A DNA stretch of 32,214 nucleotides from Verrucomicrobiota bacterium (GTDB lineage Bacteria; Verrucomicrobiota; Verrucomicrobiia; Verrucomicrobiales; Verrucomicrobiaceae), in assembly GCA_017301975.1 (NCBI GenBank), contig JAFLEI010000055.1, positions 1 through 32,214 on the forward strand, written 5' to 3'. Each line of letters begins with the position of its first letter. Position 1 is the first letter of the stretch. Below are positions 1 to 7,970 of this stretch, piece by piece. The position numbers and the translations under genes are program-made. The notes beneath the pieces are model-generated. The model worked only from the letters and a program-made list of their open reading frames with translations. It was not told the DNA's origin and searched no databases.

Positions 1-276
1 AACTCGGCGAATATTTCGGTGGGCGGGACGAGCGCGGGGACGCCTGCGGCGGCGTCTGTGGCGGCGCCGAGCCTGGGCGGGCTGGCGGCGGCGTCTTCGA
101 GCGCGGCGGCGGCGACTTCGGCGACGAACAACCAGGCGCCTGCGCAGGACAAGCAGGAGCAGGCGCTGGGGCAGGAGCAGCCTTCGATCATCACGGTGGA
201 AGTGATCGGCTACGGTGGTGGCGGTGGCGGCGGGGACGATGAACGCCGGCGCACGAGTGACCAGCCGGGTGAATGA
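1..276 (+). CDS. C-terminal part of an Ala/Gly-rich protein, unknown function
   Basis: The frame is open from the first base of the window, so the gene starts upstream; about 91 codons are visible. The fragment is low complexity: Ala/Ser/Thr-rich for the first 45 residues, then a Gln/Glu-rich patch, then a conserved-looking hydrophobic stretch (SIITVEVIGYG) followed by a run of seven glycines and an acidic/basic tail. Codon use and high GC match the neighbours. The composition would suit the end of a secreted or surface protein, but no domain can be named from this piece. The stop codon overlaps an ATG at 273 (ATGA), which is probably not the true start of the next gene. Confidence 0.6.
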   Translation, partial: NSANISVGGTSAGTPAAASVAAPSLGGLAAASSSAAAATSATNNQAPAQDKQEQALGQEQPSIITVEVIGYGGGGGGGDDERRRTSDQPGE

Positions 277-326
277 TTTTTAACGCTGCCCTCCCCTTCC
301 CCCCTTCCCTTTACACATCAGCGACC

Positions 327-2114
327 ATGGCTTTCCAATTTGACTCTGATTCGCAGAAGAAGATCCCTGAACAGGCGCCGCCGCGGGAGCGGATCGGGAA
401 GTTTTCGCTGGTGGTGATGGGGGGCTTTGTGCTGCTGCTGGCGGGCGTGATGGCGTGGCGTCCGGCGACGACGATGGTGCGCGGAATGATGGCGCGGCGA
501 AATGCGAAGGAGGCGCTGGTGGCGACGGCGGCGAAGGACTGGATGAAGGCGCACCAGGCGGTGACGCTGGCGCGGCAGCGGGCGCCGGAGGATGAGGAGG
601 TGATGCTGGCGATGGTGGAGTTTCTGAAGGCGACGGGATCTGACCCGGCCGGACTGGCGCAGTATCTGCAGAGGCTGAAGGCGAAGCGGCCGCTGACGGC
701 GGAGGAGGAGCTGACGCTGGGGCGCGCGCTGATCAGCAGCGGGAAGACGAAGGATGCGCGGGAGGTTTATGACAAGCTGCCGCCGAAGGAGACCACGCGA
801 CAGCCGGGGATGGAACTGCTGGCGAGCATTCTGGGCGCGGAGGGGCATGCGAAGGAGGCGGCGGAGATCGCCGAGCGTGCGCTGGTGCTGGGGAAGGATG
901 AGGCAACGCCTGAGACGCTGCTGCAGGCTGCGGCGAGGGATTTGCAGAGCCCGTATGGAGAAGTGCAGGCCCAGGGGATGCGGCAGCTCTGGGAGCTGGC
1001 GGAACTGGGAACGCAGACGGGGCTGGATGCGATCCTGCTACTGGCGGGGGGGCGCGGGCTGACGGTGCCGCAGGCGAACCGGCTGATGGAGCTGGAGGAG
1101 GCGCATGCGCTGAAGACGCTGGGAGCGCGGCTGGTCGTGGTGTCTGCGCTGATGCGGCTGCAACCGGGACGGCGTGCGGAACTGGCGGAGGCGGAGGTGG
1201 CGCGCTACAAGGAGAGCAAGCGCGGAAAGCTGGAGGACATGGCGTACTGGCTGATGCGGGAGAATTTCAATGAGGCGGTGCTGGAGCTGGTGCCGAGGGA
1301 GCTGGCGGTGCAGTCGCGCGAGCTGTATCCGGTGCTGGTGCAGACGCTGTCGCAGGCGGGGCGGTGGGAGGAGCTGCAGGGGGTGCTGAAGGTGCCGAAT
1401 GCGCCGGTGCCGGCGGCGCTGGTGGATCTGGCGATGGCGGAGGTGCTGAGCCATGTGCAACCGGACATGCGGGAGTCGCGCAGACTGCTGCAGGGGACGG
1501 TGCTGAATGCGGCGCAGGCGGGAGACGTGGCGACGCTGCAGGCGGCGGCGCGGCTGGCGGAGAAGCTGAATTTTGCGGACGTCTCGTGCGAGGCGTACCG
1601 GGCGGCGGGGATGAAGGCGGCGGAGAACAATGCGGGCGAGGCGGCGCTGCAAAACCTGCAGAAGTCCGCGGAACTGGCGCTGCGTGCGCGGGATGCGGGG
1701 ACGCTGCTGGATGTGGCGCGCCGGCTGCATGTGATCAGCCCGAGCAGCGCGGTGTTTGCGGACCAGTTTGTGTACCTGCGGCTGGTGCTGGGGGTGGAGA
1801 TGGAGATGGTGGATGTGAAGGGGCTGGAGGCGCTGGCGGATTCGAAGAAGGCGGCGGAGATCGTGTCTCTGGAGCGCATCCCGCCGGAGCTGCTGCTGGC
1901 GCTGCGGGCGTACCGGCTGGGGGATCGCGGGGGTATGGAGTCGCACCTGGCCGCGCTGCCCCGTGCGGAGGGGCTGCCGCCGGGGCCGCGCGCGGTGGCA
2001 GCGGGGCTGCTGTCTCTGGCGGGCAAGGCGGAGCGTGCGTTTCAGATGGCGGAGAAGATTCCAGGGGCGCTGCTGCTGGAGGAGGAGCGGGTGTTTCTGA
2101 TGCGGGCGCTGTGA
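327..2114 (+). CDS. Membrane-anchored TPR-like helical repeat protein
   Basis: The product is 595 aa. A short cytoplasmic N-terminus rich in charged residues is followed by one membrane helix at about residues 25-44. A long Ala/Leu/Glu-rich helical region then carries TPR-like spacing, for example around residues 70-190, where helix pairs with alternating small and large residues recur. No catalytic motif is seen. The role is probably scaffolding or protein-protein interaction on the periplasmic side of the inner membrane. The ATG at 327 was chosen because the in-frame extension to 273 translates a pyrimidine tract (289-312) into a Pro/Phe-rich stretch unlike a protein N-terminus. The earlier ATG at 273 would overlap the upstream gene by 4 bp and remains possible. 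The gene converges on the minus-strand genes downstream. Confidence 0.75.
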   Translation: MAFQFDSDSQKKIPEQAPPRERIGKFSLVVMGGFVLLLAGVMAWRPATTMVRGMMARRNAKEALVATAAKDWMKAHQAVTLARQRAPEDEEVMLAMVEFLKATGSDPAGLAQYLQRLKAKRPLTAEEELTLGRALISSGKTKDAREVYDKLPPKETTRQPGMELLASILGAEGHAKEAAEIAERALVLGKDEATPETLLQAAARDLQSPYGEVQAQGMRQLWELAELGTQTGLDAILLLAGGRGLTVPQANRLMELEEAHALKTLGARLVVVSALMRLQPGRRAELAEAEVARYKESKRGKLEDMAYWLMRENFNEAVLELVPRELAVQSRELYPVLVQTLSQAGRWEELQGVLKVPNAPVPAALVDLAMAEVLSHVQPDMRESRRLLQGTVLNAAQAGDVATLQAAARLAEKLNFADVSCEAYRAAGMKAAENNAGEAALQNLQKSAELALRARDAGTLLDVARRLHVISPSSAVFADQFVYLRLVLGVEMEMVDVKGLEALADSKKAAEIVSLERIPPELLLALRAYRLGDRGGMESHLAALPRAEGLPPGPRAVAAGLLSLAGKAERAFQMAEKIPGALLLEEERVFLMRAL

Positions 2115-2165
2115 CGTGCGCGGGCGAATGCAGGGATTTGCTTGTCGGCCCCGCCTGCGGCGAGG

Positions 2166-2393
2166 TCAGCCTTTGAGCCTTAACTCAAGCAGCTTGCGAT
2201 GCTTGGTGACCCGGCCGCTGACGCGCTTCCGCCAGCAGCGGAAGCTGGAGGGTTTGAGTTCGCGGCGCATGAGGTCGATGACCTGGCTTTCCACCAAGCC
2301 GGTGCGCTCTTTGATTTCTTCAAAGCTGGTGCGGTCCTCCCAGGCGAGGCGCACGACGAAAGAGGCTTGATCGCTGCTGAGGCGGGTCTTCAT
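2166..2393 (-). CDS. DUF2805 / TIGR03643 family small protein
   Basis: This 75-aa basic protein matches the DUF2805 (TIGR03643) family in length and motif order. A WEDRTSFEEI segment leads into a helix-turn-helix-like GLVESQVIDLMRRELKP. A conserved C-terminal block, SFRCWRKRVSGR then TKH, follows. The biochemical role of the family is unknown; the HTH-like arrangement and basic charge would suit nucleic-acid binding, which is inference. Its ATG overlaps the stop of the upstream ADP-ribosylglycohydrolase-like gene (ATGA at 2390-2393), so the two are probably translationally coupled. Confidence 0.85.
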   Translation of the reverse strand: MKTRLSSDQASFVVRLAWEDRTSFEEIKERTGLVESQVIDLMRRELKPSSFRCWRKRVSGRVTKHRKLLELRLKG

Positions 2394-3406
2394 GGGCGAG
2401 TGACGAGGGTTTCGATCTGATGTCTGAGGTGCGTGGAGTCATCAATGCCATCGACGTATCTTTGAGGGATCTTTGAAACGCCTGCCGCAGCGCCCAGGAG
2501 CGCACCGAGGACGACGCCACGATGGCAGTTGTCGCCGCCGACATTGGCATTGGCGATGACGCCGCTTTCAAAGTCATCGGCATATTTCCATGCCAGATAC
2601 AAGGATGCGGGGAAGGCCTCTGCGATGTAGCAGGCGGGACTGACGTGCCTGCCGATCACGACTTCGTCGGGGCATGGGGACCATTCCCGCGCTTTGCGCT
2701 GAGAGAACCAGTCACTGCCATGGGCGAGGATGGCCTCACGCAGTGGCGCGCCCTTGAGCAGGTCACAGACCATCCTGACCATGGCGTCTGCTGCGGCCAG
2801 CACTTCAGGAGAGCGGTGGGTGAGGCTGATGTGCTCGCGGACGGCTGCGCGTGTGGCGCTGAGGTCGCCCCGAAAGCAGGCGCATAGCACACCGACATGG
2901 GCCAGTCCGCCGATGTGGATGTCTGTGCCGGCGCATTTTCGCGGAGCGGTGCCGCGCGCATAGGCGGTGAAGAATTTGCGATGGCACTCCTCGATGTAGG
3001 TGTCCCGATGCCTCCCCGGCGTGAGCATGAAATCGATGTAACGTGTGAGATAGTCGTCCGCATCGTAGGAGCCGCAGGCGATGAGGGAGTCCAGCAAGAC
3101 TTTGGCGAGCTGGAGGTTGAGCGTGTTTTCGCCCTTGCGCAGGCATTGGTGATAGTGAATGCCGCGCTGCCCCCAGTAGCGTGCCTGATCATGCAGGATC
3201 TCTCCGCGGGCATTGAGCGCGGTGTATTCAGAGCGCCACAGAATGCTGCCGGGGTGCGGAGACTTCGGCGCCACATAGTCACGGACGATGCCGTAGTCCT
3301 GGCGCAGCGCCGAGCGGTCATAATACCAATGCACGGGCATGGCGAGGGCATCAGCGATGAAGCCGCCCATGGCGAGGCCGGTGAGTGAGTCCGGAGACTT
3401 CTCCAT
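2390..3406 (-). CDS. ADP-ribosylglycohydrolase (ARH/DraG) family protein, divergent
   Basis: The product is 338 aa, the usual size for the ADP-ribosylglycohydrolase fold. The N-terminal block GGFIADALAMPVHW corresponds to the family GxxxGDALG motif. The C-terminal block ANVGGDNCHRGVVLGALLGA corresponds to the family metal site, usually GGDTDT followed by GALxGA. Here the second Asp of that site is replaced (GGDNCHR), so one metal ligand may be missing and the substrate may differ from ADP-ribosyl-arginine. The protein is all-helical and has no signal peptide, so it is probably cytoplasmic. It is coupled to the downstream DUF2805 gene by a 4-bp overlap and starts 4 bp after the stop of the gene fragment at 3411. 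The family assignment is firm; the substrate is unknown. Confidence 0.8.
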   Translation of the reverse strand: MEKSPDSLTGLAMGGFIADALAMPVHWYYDRSALRQDYGIVRDYVAPKSPHPGSILWRSEYTALNARGEILHDQARYWGQRGIHYHQCLRKGENTLNLQLAKVLLDSLIACGSYDADDYLTRYIDFMLTPGRHRDTYIEECHRKFFTAYARGTAPRKCAGTDIHIGGLAHVGVLCACFRGDLSATRAAVREHISLTHRSPEVLAAADAMVRMVCDLLKGAPLREAILAHGSDWFSQRKAREWSPCPDEVVIGRHVSPACYIAEAFPASLYLAWKYADDFESGVIANANVGGDNCHRGVVLGALLGAAAGVSKIPQRYVDGIDDSTHLRHQIETLVTRP

Positions 3407-3410
3407 AAGA

Positions 3411-3779
3411 TCAGCGCGGGAGTGCCGGGGCGGGCCTGGCAGCTTTGTCAGTCCAGCGGTCGAGTTTTAAATCGTGGGCGCGCAGGCCGCGATTGATCTC
3501 CAGGCCGCGAAGATTCCAGTGATGGGCGTGCAGCTTGAAAGGGCAGCGGATGCGCTCGTCAAAGTCGGTCGGCCAAAGGACGCCGTCTATTTTTTTGAAC
3601 TGACGGAAGGTCACGTCCACCTCGGCTCCACGGGTGCTGTCGAGGCCGTTGAGTGTGAGGCGCACGCGGCGCAACACTTTGCTGCTGCGATCGATATGGA
3701 GGATGTAGCGGTCCTCTTTTGCCATGCCAACACCGGGGCGCAGGATGGCGAGCACTTCATCACACAGGGCCCCATCCAC
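3411..3779 (-). pseudogene. 3' fragment of an unrelated gene, fused out of frame behind the FAD gene
   Basis: The reading frame from about 3779 to 3411 encodes about 120 aa with protein-like composition: alternating strands such as YILHIDRSSK and VRLTLNGL, then KKIDGVLWPTDF and HAHHWNLRGLEINRGL. The pattern is of a beta-rich domain like the C-terminal half of secreted outer-membrane or lipoprotein-carrier-type proteins, but I do not recognise the family. An in-frame TGA lies just upstream of 3779 and no ATG precedes the conserved part. The only start available is a GTG inside the FAD gene. It therefore looks like the 3' remnant of a gene whose 5' half was deleted, now lying out of frame with the renalase-like gene. 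Confidence 0.5.
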
Positions 3780-4555
3780 GGTCGTGAAGCCTCAAGCAGC
3801 AGCCGCCCGCTTTCCATGCGATCCTCATCCCAGTGCGCGAGGCTGAACTCATGGCTGGCATGAATCGTGACCGCAGGCTCTGCGGAGATGCCTTTGAGCT
3901 GATTGTCGGCGATCCATGCGACGGGGCCGCTGGCCGGCGCAAGTCCGCCTGGAGGCGGAATCAAAGAGGGCGCTTTGAGCACGGCCATGACGGCCAGGCA
4001 GCGCTCGTATTGAAGGGATTCGAGCCGTGTCCGCATCGCGGGATCGAGCTCGATTTCACCGGCTGACAACAGGGCGAGCGATTGGGGCACGGGCGGCGTG
4101 AGCAGCACGGCCGCCGCTGTGTAACAATCTCCGGTGCTCGTCTCGACCGCATAGCGATCTGCGGTCGGTCTGAGGGCCACGACCTGCTTTTCCATGCGTA
4201 TTTCCAGGCCCTGCGCCAGATACTTGGCGAAGGCGGTCATGGCTGACTGACCCCGCCAGCGCGGGTGGCCGTCCGCCGCTGCGGAGAAGCCCCGGCACCA
4301 TTCCTCCATGACGCCAGCCTGCGCGCCTTGTTTGAGGATCTTTTCGAAACGGGCATCGCGCGTGGTGATGAACTGCGCCCCGTGATCAAAGGTGGCGGCA
4401 CCGATGCGACGACTGGCAAGCCTGCCGCCCAAGCCACGCCCCTTATCCAGCAAAAGCACGCTGCGGCCACCCCGCTGAATCTCACGCGCCGCGATGAGGC
4501 CTGAGACACCGGTGCCAATGATCAGCACATCCATGGGAGGTTCATGAGTCGGCAT
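3611..4555 (-). pseudogene. Renalase-like FAD-dependent oxidoreductase, 3'-truncated
   Basis: The N-terminus carries a Rossmann dinucleotide site (VLIIGTGVSGL), an acidic strand end with LLLDKGRGLGGRLASRR, and DHGAQFITTRD. These are all typical of the renalase-like NAD(P)/FAD amine-oxidase family. Similarity continues through HEFSLAHWDEDRMESGRLLL to RPWMG near 3785. The reading frame then becomes Cys/Ser/Ala-rich junk to its stop at 3611. The family C-terminus, with the second FAD-binding GDA and EGAALSG motifs, is absent. The 3' end has thus been replaced by another gene's fragment in a different frame. The start at 4555 gives MPTHEPPMDV; 4534 (MDVLIIG) is an alternative. The product is probably non-functional unless the truncated Rossmann domain keeps a role. 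Confidence 0.65.
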
Positions 4556-5118
4556 GGTGTTTTTTAGAAGAGGGGAGCTGGGGTTTGTCTTTGAGGGTGG
4601 GAGCATCCTTTACGCCTGAGGGGGGCCAATGGGTCATGCCATGAGCGTTTTGTGGCCCGTGAATTGATGGGTTGCGGAGTTTTTGGGAGAGGGTGAGATG
4701 CCGGGAATGAATGGGCTCGGGTAAGCAGAGGGATCGTGGGATTTGGGAGACTGCGCGGCGGAGCTTCGTCGAGGACGCTGCTGGGGTGCTCGATGTGCGC
4801 AGAGGGTGCTGGGTTTGCTGCCCGGAGGGCTGGTGCGGTCACCCAGGGCTTGCTCGTTCCTCGCCGAGCCCTGGGCTGAGTCCGCCGCACCTTTGGTGCT
4901 AAGATTCTGACGGCAATGCGGACGAAACGTGGGCTTAACCGAGCCTGCGGGTGCTATCAGGGATGCGCGCAACGCGTCCCTACCGGCGCTGGAGGAGCGC
5001 GGCTGGAAGGGGCGTTTCGGAAAATCAGTTTCGCAAAACGCTGGAAAAGAGGTGGCGCGGACCCTCTTTCGATCTTCACTCCTGAGGCAAGCACGTGAAC
5101 AACAACGCTTCCAAGATT
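4556..5118. other. Gene-free stretch containing a REP-like repeat
   Basis: No convincing gene is seen. The stretch lies between divergent genes, so it should hold promoters for the FAD gene (minus) and the secreted protein (plus). A palindromic repeat at 4808-4901 is shared with 32001-32092. The remaining open frames have skewed Pro/Arg composition and are shadows. Confidence 0.5.
4808..4901. repeat. REP-like dispersed repeat, copy A
   Basis: The sequence shares its order of blocks with 32001-32092. It starts GCTGGGTTTGCTG, then has CCCAGGGCTTG paired with an inverted GCCCTGGG, then TCCGCCGC and CCTTTGG near the end. The two inverted arms can form one hairpin, and the terminal CACCTTTGGTG forms a second. 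This two-hairpin layout is typical of REP elements mobilised by Y1 (RAYT) transposases, which are present elsewhere in the window. Confidence 0.7.
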
Positions 5119-5667
5119 ATGAAATCCTCTTTTGTCATTCTGGGTCTGTTCATCTTCGCCATTGTTGCGGCGCCGCTGATTTCGGGGGCGGAGCAGGCGG
5201 AGAAAAAAAGGCCGACTGCGGATGAGCAGACGGAGGCTGGCTTCAAGCTGATGAAGACGGAGCTGCTGGGGAAGCTGGGGTTTGAGATGAAGGGGAGCGA
5301 GGTGGTGAAGAACTACGGCAAGGCTCCGAAGCAAGGTGCGGTGGAAAACTGGGAGGGCGCGGGCCTTTATGTGCAGCAGTGGGACTACCCGGAGCTGGGT
5401 CTGGAGCTGCAGATGGCGGCTGAGAAGAAGGACGGGGTGCAGACGGTGTACATGATCAAGGCCACGGAGCGGTGCAAACTGAGCACGACGCATGGGATCA
5501 AGATTGGGAGTACTGAAAAGGAGGTGGCGAAGGCGTATGGAACGCTGAGGGGCGATGAGTCCGAAGCGGGGAAAACGTTTATCGCGGGGTCGACGGTGGG
5601 TGGGGTGATCTTCAGCTTTAAAGACGGCAAGGTGGCGGAGATTTTTATTGGCGCGGCGTCTGAGTGA
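5119..5667 (+). CDS. Secreted protein of unknown family
   Basis: The product is 182 aa from the ATG at 5119. A lysine followed by a hydrophobic stretch (residues about 4-18) and ISGA gives a good signal peptide, so an exported protein is expected. The mature part is Lys/Glu-rich and mixed alpha/beta. Two similar halves seem present: GFEMKGSEVVKNYG and, later, GIKIGSTEKEVAKAYG. These resemble the GxtxeeVxxxyG motif of SmpA/OmlA- and BLIP-like repeat domains that mediate protein-protein contacts. A GTG at 5095 would add eight residues before the signal peptide and is less likely. The stop lies only 16 bp from the end of the convergent HNH gene, leaving little room for terminators. Confidence 0.75.
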   Translation: MKSSFVILGLFIFAIVAAPLISGAEQAEKKRPTADEQTEAGFKLMKTELLGKLGFEMKGSEVVKNYGKAPKQGAVENWEGAGLYVQQWDYPELGLELQMAAEKKDGVQTVYMIKATERCKLSTTHGIKIGSTEKEVAKAYGTLRGDESEAGKTFIAGSTVGGVIFSFKDGKVAEIFIGAASE

Positions 5668-5683
5668 GGTGGGTGCGCAAAAA

Positions 5684-6340
5684 TTAAGAGTCACCTTTCA
5701 TCAACCGCCCTTGCCTCCTTAGTTCAATGGCAAGGAAGGGAGCCCGACGTTCCAAGTACCTCAGGGAAATTTCTTTTTTCCAGTATTCGGTAATGTACTC
5801 TTCTCTTTGCTTGCGGCATTCAGGCGCGTTAAGCAGTTCCAACGTGGCAGTCATCTCAACCAACTTGTCCGCAGGTGCTTTGCTTCCGGCAACCACTTGA
5901 AAGGCGACCAACTCGAGCGCGAACCAATCTGGCCTGCAATCCACCGGATCAATAATGTCCGTTAGATCTTGTTTCCTGGAGTTAATAGTGGCTGCACAAA
6001 GACGGTAGTTGTTCCACTCATACACTTGTTCCCAATGCTTCGATTTTGGGAGCATGTGATCTACGCTGGGATTGCCGGTCGCATGTTCCAAATAAAGCGC
6101 AAGGAAAGCGCAGCGGTGATGATAGGAAATGCGCAGATCATCAAGGGAGTCCCGCCAGTATGGTGGGAACTCGGTTGCAGGGATGTCCTGCTCCCGAGGC
6201 CAAGTGGTCCCCGTTCTTTTGGGTCCACGACGTTTTAAGCGTGGCTGTCTCCCGACCATTTCATCAATGGCAGACAGTCCTTTTTGACGAACTTTGGCAT
6301 CAAAAACAGCGGGCTCAGGAGCTAACACAACCTGAATCAT
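5684..6340 (-). CDS. HNH nuclease, PtuB-like (Septu-type defence effector)
   Basis: The product is 218 aa. A Cys at 77 is followed by VDHMLPKSKH (His95) and then EWNNYRLCAATINSRKQD. The D-H, N and N positions form a beta-beta-alpha metal HNH site as in TIGR02646/PtuB nucleases, where the pattern is V(D/E)HxxPKSK...WxN...N.K. The N-terminal 60 residues are basic and Pro-rich. The ATG overlaps the TGA of the ATPase gene (ATGA at 6337-6340), so the two are coupled as in Septu. GC is about 50%, clearly below neighbouring genes, which suggests transfer. The predicted role is nucleic-acid cleavage gated by the ATPase during phage infection. A generic HNH restriction role is the alternative. Confidence 0.75.
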   Translation of the reverse strand: MIQVVLAPEPAVFDAKVRQKGLSAIDEMVGRQPRLKRRGPKRTGTTWPREQDIPATEFPPYWRDSLDDLRISYHHRCAFLALYLEHATGNPSVDHMLPKSKHWEQVYEWNNYRLCAATINSRKQDLTDIIDPVDCRPDWFALELVAFQVVAGSKAPADKLVEMTATLELLNAPECRKQREEYITEYWKKEISLRYLERRAPFLAIELRRQGRLMKGDS

Positions 6341-7689
6341 TTACTATTTCCCTTCTTTTTACGAACGGGGGACGCTGTTTTTTTTGCAGCTTGCTGATTT
6401 TTAGGCATCTTGGTTTCGACATAATACCCCCATTTCACCCAAAAAGGATCGATGTCAGGCAGGCAGGCGTTTCGCAATGCAGTGTCCGCATCCTCAACAG
6501 CTCTGCGGGTTGGCTTTGGATCGCGCAAGACAGCGAGCGCTTTTTCAATGGCGTCTTCCGCTTCTTTGGAGCGAGCCTGTTTAAGGTCGAACGCATTGCT
6601 CGTCAGCCAGTTAGAAATCTCTCCACGATTAACAAACTGACGTTTACGCAAAACCACCTTGTTGCGCTCAAGGTCGATATCAAACCAAGCATCACGATCT
6701 GCATCGAAAACAGGTTCTGCGGACGCAAGAACCAGCGGGGAGTGTGTGGCGGCGATCAATTGAATCTCCGCCTGGTCGTGGAGTTCCTTGGCAATATGAA
6801 GCATGGAACTGAGGATGGTGCGCTGCCAGCGAGGATGAAGATGACTCTCGAGTTCATCGAAAAGAAGGACGACCGTCTTGGTTGGTTTTTCTCCCAGCGC
6901 TTCAGATGCGCGCACATGCTCGTTCCACGACCATAGCAACATGTAGGCGAGTCCCACAACGCGCCGCACCCCGGATGCAGCGTGCAGTATAGGAACTGCC
7001 TCAGCGTAAGGCATGTGAATGGAAGGAATATCGCGGGCATCATTGACCGAAAGGCGCACAAGAGGTCCCACCTCAAACACCTCCCCCGTCGGAGCCATAC
7101 GGGCGAGAACATTTTTCATTCGTTCGGCTGTGTCACCGCGCTCACGAATCCAGGCTGCCCAGTCTGCCAGGAGGCCATTGCATACGCGGGTGATTTTACC
7201 GCCAATCTCTGCATCCAGACCATCCCACACGTCTTTTGGAGAAAACACATAGCCCGGGAGACTTTCCTGAATGTCCATTCCCTGCTTGGTTTTCCAGTAG
7301 TTTCGAGCTGGATCCCAGACTGAAAAGCCTCCGTCAGCATGGGCATAGACCACCAACCCGGGGTTAGGCGGCCTGCCGGGGCGTCCTACCCATGCCTGAT
7401 CCTGCCTGGAGTAGGTGCTTTCGTAACTGACACTTTTTGCATTTGCTGTCGTCAGGTCAAAGGCAATCGACGACCCTAACTTGGGGTCTGCCGGGCGTGC
7501 CGGATAGCCCGACGTGAGATTATCGTTAAGATCATGCGGCCACTTCCTCGTCAAAACCCACCAAACCACATCAAGGAGAAAGGACTTTCCCAAGCCATTA
7601 TCTCCTGTCAGCAAATTGAGGCGATCTGCGAGATTCAGTTCCAACATGGGAGCCGGGCCGACGTTGGTAAGTTTCAGGCTTTTGAGCAT
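6337..7689 (-). CDS. ABC-type ATPase (AAA_15/21-like), PtuA-like partner of the HNH nuclease
   Basis: The product is 450 aa with the architecture of OLD/PtuA-type ATPases. Strand-turn MLKSLKLTNVGP leads to Walker A GDNGLGKS (29-36). A long insertion with Trp and Pro-rich segments follows (about 50-200). A signature-like ASGVRRVVGLAYMLL comes at 238-252. Walker B VVLLFDELE (273-281) with D-loop SHLHPRWQ, and an H-switch AATHSP (His316), complete the site. The C-terminal tail is Lys-rich. No Toprim domain is seen, so nuclease activity must come from the overlapping HNH gene downstream. The gene is lower in GC than its surroundings, and 7690-7970 upstream is a gene-free, AT-richer stretch that should carry the operon promoter. 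No reverse transcriptase or retron RNA gene accompanies it here. Confidence 0.85.
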   Translation of the reverse strand: MLKSLKLTNVGPAPMLELNLADRLNLLTGDNGLGKSFLLDVVWWVLTRKWPHDLNDNLTSGYPARPADPKLGSSIAFDLTTANAKSVSYESTYSRQDQAWVGRPGRPPNPGLVVYAHADGGFSVWDPARNYWKTKQGMDIQESLPGYVFSPKDVWDGLDAEIGGKITRVCNGLLADWAAWIRERGDTAERMKNVLARMAPTGEVFEVGPLVRLSVNDARDIPSIHMPYAEAVPILHAASGVRRVVGLAYMLLWSWNEHVRASEALGEKPTKTVVLLFDELESHLHPRWQRTILSSMLHIAKELHDQAEIQLIAATHSPLVLASAEPVFDADRDAWFDIDLERNKVVLRKRQFVNRGEISNWLTSNAFDLKQARSKEAEDAIEKALAVLRDPKPTRRAVEDADTALRNACLPDIDPFWVKWGYYVETKMPKNQQAAKKTASPVRKKKGNSK

Positions 7690-7970
7690 GTCTTTGCGGG
7701 TGCAGGCTGGTACATCCCTGATTCACGATGGAAATACAGCTTTTTCAAGCACTTCACTAAGGTCAAAATTTGCAAAAAAACACGCTGAACCCCGGTTCTG
7801 GTTTCTATTGGTGGGCAAATTGCGGGGCCATTTTAGGGCTCAAAAACACTTTGTGCTGCGCCTTTTTGTGACGACGAGACCCCATGCTCAGGGAGCATCA
7901 TGATGGGCGAAAGGGCGAGTAAACCGAGCGAGAATGCTGCCAACCGCGAAACTCTTGGGGACTATGTTTT

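Noticed and set aside
1038..2026. Minus-strand frames opposite the TPR gene
   Set aside because: Arg/His/Gln-rich shadow translations of a GC-rich helical repeat gene.
6046..6936. 296-codon plus-strand frame opposite the ATPase and HNH genes
   Set aside because: It covers the HNH site and the ATPase Walker B and H-switch coding; no recognisable domain in its own translation.
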